Below, piece after piece: positions 1-3,058 of a stretch of DNA of 5,775 nucleotides. The stretch lies in NCBI GenBank assembly GCA_042089915.1, contig JBELJZ010000037.1:1-5775 (forward strand), read 5' to 3'. Position 1 is the first letter of the stretch. Each line of letters starts with the position of its first letter. The translations under genes and the position numbers were made by a program. Source of the DNA: UBA8752 sp002172485 (lineage in GTDB: Bacteria > Bacteroidota > Bacteroidia > Flavobacteriales_D > Sanyastnellaceae). The notes below the pieces were generated by a model that worked only from the letters and a program-made list of their open reading frames with translations, ran no database searches and was not told the origin of the DNA.

Positions 1-51
1 GGCATCCAGCTTGACGAATTCCATGTCCCGAAGGTACGGGCACCCCCCAGC
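1..51. other. Unassigned window edge beyond the terminator
   Basis: Two readings are possible and neither is established. A minus-strand gene could begin at ATG 24-22 (MEFVKLDA, running off the edge) just past the terminator. Alternatively, a convergent plus-strand gene could end at the TGA at 12-14. There is too little sequence to choose. Confidence 0.2.
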
Positions 52-83
52 AAAAAGGGCCGCCCTCGCGGGCAGCCCTTCTT
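52..83 (-). terminator. Rho-independent terminator after the two-gene unit, possibly bidirectional
   Basis: Bases 55-60 (AAGGGC) pair with 75-80 (GCCCTT). After a C/A mismatch (61/74), 62-65 (GCCC) pair with 70-73 (GGGC) around the loop TCGC at 66-69. On the minus strand the stem is followed by a T-run (TTTTT, the complement of 52-56), and it lies about 25 bases beyond the stop codon at 106. The plus strand also has a broken T-run (CTTTTC at 81-86), so it could serve a convergent gene. Confidence 0.75.
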
Positions 84-105
84 TTCACCAAATCGAATCC
101 AGACT

Positions 106-3048
106 TCAGTCGCAGGTCTCTGCGAAATTGGCCAAGACGTCGAGGAGATCTTCAATGCCGATTTCACCATCGCCGTTGGCATCCCCCTCACAGGTGGCGC
201 TGGCATCCCCTTGCGGGAAGGTGCAATTGCCGTCGTCGCGGGTGACTGCAGCATCGTAATTCAAGGCATCGGTATAGGTGCAACCGTAGCAGGCGTAATC
301 GCACAACGCCGGGTTGCTGTCGGTGGCAAATGATGAGAAGTTGCAAGCCGTCGGGTCAAGGCAACCCTCCACTTCGGCACCGTCGCACACCCCATCTCCG
401 TCGGCGTCGGAAATGCACATGCCGTTGCAGTCCCGTGTGGGATCCATCGGATAGTCACACGCACCAGGATCCGTTGCAATGGCCACATAGTTGCAGGCCA
501 AGCTGTCCTGGCATCCGGCAATCTCGATTTCATCGCAGACGCCATCACCGTCTTCATCATTGACGCAGGTTCCGGTCAAGTCATAGAGCCCGGCGTAATT
601 GCAGGACCCGTCGTCGAGGGTCGCGGATGCGTCGTAATTCACGGCCAAGCTGTCGGTACAGCCAGCACATTCGGGATCCGCTCCGAAATCCACCATTTGC
701 AACCCTTGGGCAGCATTGCCGCATTCGTCCATGGCAGTGTAGAGGCGAATCTGGTCCCCTGCAATGCCCTCCGTGAATGCCGCGAACGTGGAGAAGGAGA
801 CCGTGGCAGTGCCACAGCTGTCGTAAGCGGCAGCCAGCGCGACGTCCACATCTGCGCAGTCGGCCTCCACGAATGCCGGCAGGTCGGTAAAGAGCGGTGC
901 TTCGTTGTCGACATACTCAATGGTCTGCACATGTTCGGCAGCATTGCCACACGCATCCGTCGCACTGTGAGTCCGGAGGATGGTGTACTCCTGCGGGCAG
1001 TCGCCCAAAATCGTGGAATCCATGGTAGACAGCATCAAATCGGAACACTGGTCCATGGCCGTGATGGCGCTGTCCATCGCCAAATCACCGCAGTCCACCA
1101 CCAAGTTTGGCGGGGTCGTGAGGATCATCGGAGCCAAAGTGTCTTCCACGACCACGATTTGCTCTGCAGACGCCGCATTGCCACATCCGTCGGTGGCCAC
1201 GAATGTGCGCGTGAGGGTATACTCCTGCGGGCAACCTCCTTCTTGCGTGGTCTCTGTCAAAGTCAAAACGGAACCGCTGCATTCATCCGCGTGAAGCGGA
1301 AGTTCCATCGGAAGCGCATCTACACAGCTCAAGCTGTCGCTGGCCGGCACATTGCCCAAGGTCGGAGGCACGAGGTCTTGAACGGTGACTACATAGCTCG
1401 CCTCAGTGGTGTTGCCACAGACATCGGAAACGGAGACTGAACGCGCAATCAACCAGTTGCCATCACACACGGGAAATTGGATGGAATCCACATACATGCT
1501 GTCGACAGCGTATTGAATGTCCATGAGGTCATGGCAAGAATCCATGGCCTCGACAGCTCCCCAATTTGCGCTGTCTCCTGCCAGTTCACAACTGAGGAAC
1601 AAATCTTCCGGCAGGCTCGTGATGGACGGCCCAGTGGTATCGTCCACCATGAAGGTTTGGTATTGCACATTGATGACCCCCACCTCAATGTTCAATGCGA
1701 GGTGACGATAGGTCACGAATTGGCCACATGCCGTCTCCAAGTCGGCCGCCTCCAAGGAGGAAATGACCGGAATCGCATTGGCAGGATTGCACGGGTCGTG
1801 CGCTGTCAACAACGGAATGCTGTCAGGATGAGGCAGCAAGTCCACGCAATCGACCCGAACGGTGTCCTCAATGGCAGGATCAAACACCGGGATGCACCCG
1901 GCCGGCAGGTAGATGCACGGCTCTGATACAGTGGCGTCTGCATTGTAATTGAGGGCATTCTCGTCCATGCAACCTGGAATCTCGCCGTCACAATTGTAAC
2001 CCGGTTCAGGATAGTCGCACGCTGCGTCATCTTGGATGGTCGCCGTCATGTCGTACGTGCAGCTCTCCTCATCCATGCATCCCACAACATAAGCGGTGGT
2101 ATCTCCTGTCTCGAGGTTGGTGAACGTCTGAGGACCAAATGCCCCTGAGGCTTCAATGAAAGCCATGGCCGCCAGAATGTCTTCTTCTGTTCCGACAATG
2201 CGGTTGTCCAGTCCATTAAGCCTGATGGCCTGCGCCGTGAAGTGCATGGCCTCCGGAACTTTGACGTCTGCAGCACTGTCAAAGATCACGTCAGTGGCAT
2301 CCACCGTGGAAATAACGGGCTCCCAAACACCGCCTGACAGGAGTTCGCCCGGCTGAACCGTGATGACCCCACCTTCCAAGCTGAGGGTGTCCAAAAAGCG
2401 GATGTTCGACGGAGCCTCGACGGTGCCCTGATACAGGGTGTCTTCAGGGAAAATGCCCACATTGCCGTAAGCGTTCCCCGAGGTGGTCAAGTCGCGCAAC
2501 GTGATGTTCTTGCTGCTGGCAATGCCCACACCGTAACCACTGGCCGTGCCCGTGGCACTGCAGCCATTGATAACGCCGCCAGTGACACCATTGAAATCGA
2601 TGGCCGTTCGTTCGCTGCCAGAAACATGAATGCGGAACAGGCGCGCATCTTGGATGCCCACCGTGGTCTTGATGGCAAAATTGCCGGTACCACCATTGGC
2701 ATTTCCGGCCACCGAGAAGTTCTGGAGCCGGATATGGTCGGCACTGATCAGAATGCCGTAGCCATCAAATCCGGACACATCGATGGTGGTTTCATCGGGA
2801 CCGGCTCCACGCAGGACAAGGCCGTCCTTGTCCAGGGTGATGGTCCCAGTCGGTGCAAAAGAGCCCGCGGTCATCACAAGGGTATCGCCGGGTTGTGCTG
2901 CGGCGATGGCATCCTGAATCGAGGCAAAATCCGCGGAGATGTTGAGCACGGATTGCGCCTGGGTCATGAAGACCATGAAGGGAAGCACTGCAGCAAGCCA
3001 CAGTGCGCGCTGGGTAGGCATGGGAAATTGGTTTTGGTTGAGTTTCAT
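106..3048 (-). CDS. Secreted beta-helix / HYR-like / Cys-rich Ca-binding protein (980 aa, complete)
   Basis: The start chosen is ATG at 3048 (MKLNQNQF). It gives a clean signal peptide and sits 10 bases after the upstream stop, whereas the longer GTG at 3081 overlaps that gene and adds 11 non-signal residues. ATG at 3021 (MPTQR) is a weaker alternative. Order: signal peptide 1-31 (predicted cleavage TQA|QS); parallel beta-helix 34-about 205, beginning FASIQDAIAAAQPGDTLVM as in NosD/pectate-lyase-like proteins, with a less regular extension to 321; two GCMD repeats 323-381; about five HYR-like Ig repeats 385-794 with ATDxCGNxA and (V/E)D..AP junctions; four GCxD repeats with two EF-hand spacers 796-944; single-EF-hand tail 953-980; stop 108-106. 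No catalytic residues were identified, so carbohydrate binding or adhesion is more likely than lyase activity, though this is inference. It is probably cotranscribed with the upstream gene and ends before the hairpin at 55-80. Confidence 0.92.
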   Translation of the reverse strand: MKLNQNQFPMPTQRALWLAAVLPFMVFMTQAQSVLNISADFASIQDAIAAAQPGDTLVMTAGSFAPTGTITLDKDGLVLRGAGPDETTIDVSGFDGYGILISADHIRLQNFSVAGNANGGTGNFAIKTTVGIQDARLFRIHVSGSERTAIDFNGVTGGVINGCSATGTASGYGVGIASSKNITLRDLTTSGNAYGNVGIFPEDTLYQGTVEAPSNIRFLDTLSLEGGVITVQPGELLSGGVWEPVISTVDATDVIFDSAADVKVPEAMHFTAQAIRLNGLDNRIVGTEEDILAAMAFIEASGAFGPQTFTNLETGDTTAYVVGCMDEESCTYDMTATIQDDAACDYPEPGYNCDGEIPGCMDENALNYNADATVSEPCIYLPAGCIPVFDPAIEDTVRVDCVDLLPHPDSIPLLTAHDPCNPANAIPVISSLEAADLETACGQFVTYRHLALNIEVGVINVQYQTFMVDDTTGPSITSLPEDLFLSCELAGDSANWGAVEAMDSCHDLMDIQYAVDSMYVDSIQFPVCDGNWLIARSVSVSDVCGNTTEASYVVTVQDLVPPTLGNVPASDSLSCVDALPMELPLHADECSGSVLTLTETTQEGGCPQEYTLTRTFVATDGCGNAASAEQIVVVEDTLAPMILTTPPNLVVDCGDLAMDSAITAMDQCSDLMLSTMDSTILGDCPQEYTILRTHSATDACGNAAEHVQTIEYVDNEAPLFTDLPAFVEADCADVDVALAAAYDSCGTATVSFSTFAAFTEGIAGDQIRLYTAMDECGNAAQGLQMVDFGADPECAGCTDSLAVNYDASATLDDGSCNYAGLYDLTGTCVNDEDGDGVCDEIEIAGCQDSLACNYVAIATDPGACDYPMDPTRDCNGMCISDADGDGVCDGAEVEGCLDPTACNFSSFATDSNPALCDYACYGCTYTDALNYDAAVTRDDGNCTFPQGDASATCEGDANGDGEIGIEDLLDVLANFAETCD
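109..192 (-). other. C-terminal single EF-hand tail of the downstream protein
   Basis: A Cys, the loop DANGDGEIGIED (Asp956, Asn958, Asp960, Asp967), a helix DLLDVLANFAE and a second Cys exactly 26 residues after the first end in CD and the stop. Over the 27-residue Cys-to-Cys segment, 14 positions are identical to the upstream protein's tail. It resembles half of a type I dockerin and is not a recognisable Type IX secretion sorting domain. Confidence 0.7.
217..663 (-). repeat. Cys-rich Ca-binding stalk: four GCxD repeats with two EF-hand spacers
   Basis: The GCxD repeats are GCTDSLAVNY, GCQDSLACNY, GCLDPTACNF and GCTYTDALNY. EF-hand loops DEDGDGVCDEIE and DADGDGVCDGAE sit between the first and second and the second and third. 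The last spacer is shortened to DYACY. The architecture matches the upstream protein, down to the GCTY variant placed last before the tail in both. Confidence 0.85.
667..1896 (-). repeat. Array of about five HYR-like Ig-type repeats
   Basis: Four clear repeats of about 78-88 residues each run [ATLN]xxPxxxxxP..L.C..(A)xDxC..CPQEYT(I/L)xRT..ATDxCGNxA..xxVxVxD. The junctions are DDTTGPSI, QDLVPPTL, EDTLAPMI and VDNEAPLF. A degenerate fifth repeat precedes them (VDCVDLL..TAHDPCN..ACGQFVTYRHLAL..FMVDD) without the CGN motif. The regular copies carry four Cys each. HYR domains are extracellular Ig-like folds associated with adhesion in many bacterial surface proteins. Some copies could match a different Ig-like profile. 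Confidence 0.75.
1906..2082 (-). repeat. Two GCMD repeats between beta-helix and HYR-like array
   Basis: GCMDEESCTY..DDAAC is followed by NCDGEIPG and then GCMDENALNY..SEPC. The spacer is a shortened DCDG unit without the EF-hand loop. The first repeat has a middle Cys and one spacer Cys. The second lacks the middle Cys. Confidence 0.75.
2086..2949 (-). other. Right-handed parallel beta-helix domain (PbH1/NosD-like) with C-terminal extension
   Basis: The opening FASIQDAIAAAQPGDTLVM, then AGSF, then LVLRGAGPDETTID is the classic N-terminal cap and first coil of pectate-lyase-fold proteins. Later coils follow the pattern HIRLQNFSV.GN, FRIHVSGS..AIDFNG, GVINGCSATG..GYGVGIASSKNITLRDLTTSGNAYGNVGI. 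After about residue 205 the coil periodicity fades into a Val/Asp-rich stretch, which may be a separate small domain (206-321). The domain contains a single Cys (INGCS). Confidence 0.8.
2956..3048 (-). other. Signal peptide (type I, Sec)
   Basis: The N-region MKLNQNQFPMPTQR carries Lys and Arg, the hydrophobic core is ALWLAAVLPFMVFM, and the predicted cleavage after TQA leaves QSVLNIS. Mature N-terminal Gln is common in Bacteroidota exported proteins. No lipobox Cys is present, so it is not predicted to be a lipoprotein. Confidence 0.85.
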
Positions 3049-3058
3049 GTTGTGGGCT
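3049..3058 (-). promoter_or_regulatory. 10-base intergenic gap with no Shine-Dalgarno sequence
   Basis: On the minus strand the upstream TGA is followed by AGCCCACAAC and then ATG-AAA. No AGGAGG-like motif is present, as is common in Bacteroidota. The tiny gap and absence of a terminator argue for one transcript. I saw no convincing Bacteroidota -7 TAnnTTTG box just upstream of the second gene. Confidence 0.6.

Noticed and set aside
25..41. Small hairpin CCCG..CGGG at 27-30 and 37-40
   Set aside because: It has only four base pairs and no T-run; this is within chance expectation for GC-rich sequence.
697..1440. Long plus-strand open frame (247 codons) opposite the HYR-like array
   Set aside because: It is antisense to a clearly coding frame with well-conserved repeats. 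Its translation shows no domain, signal or repeat logic. Long antisense frames are expected in GC-rich coding DNA.
1477..1926. Plus-strand open frame (149 codons)
   Set aside because: It is an antisense shadow of the HYR-like region, with composition explained by the codons of the opposite strand.
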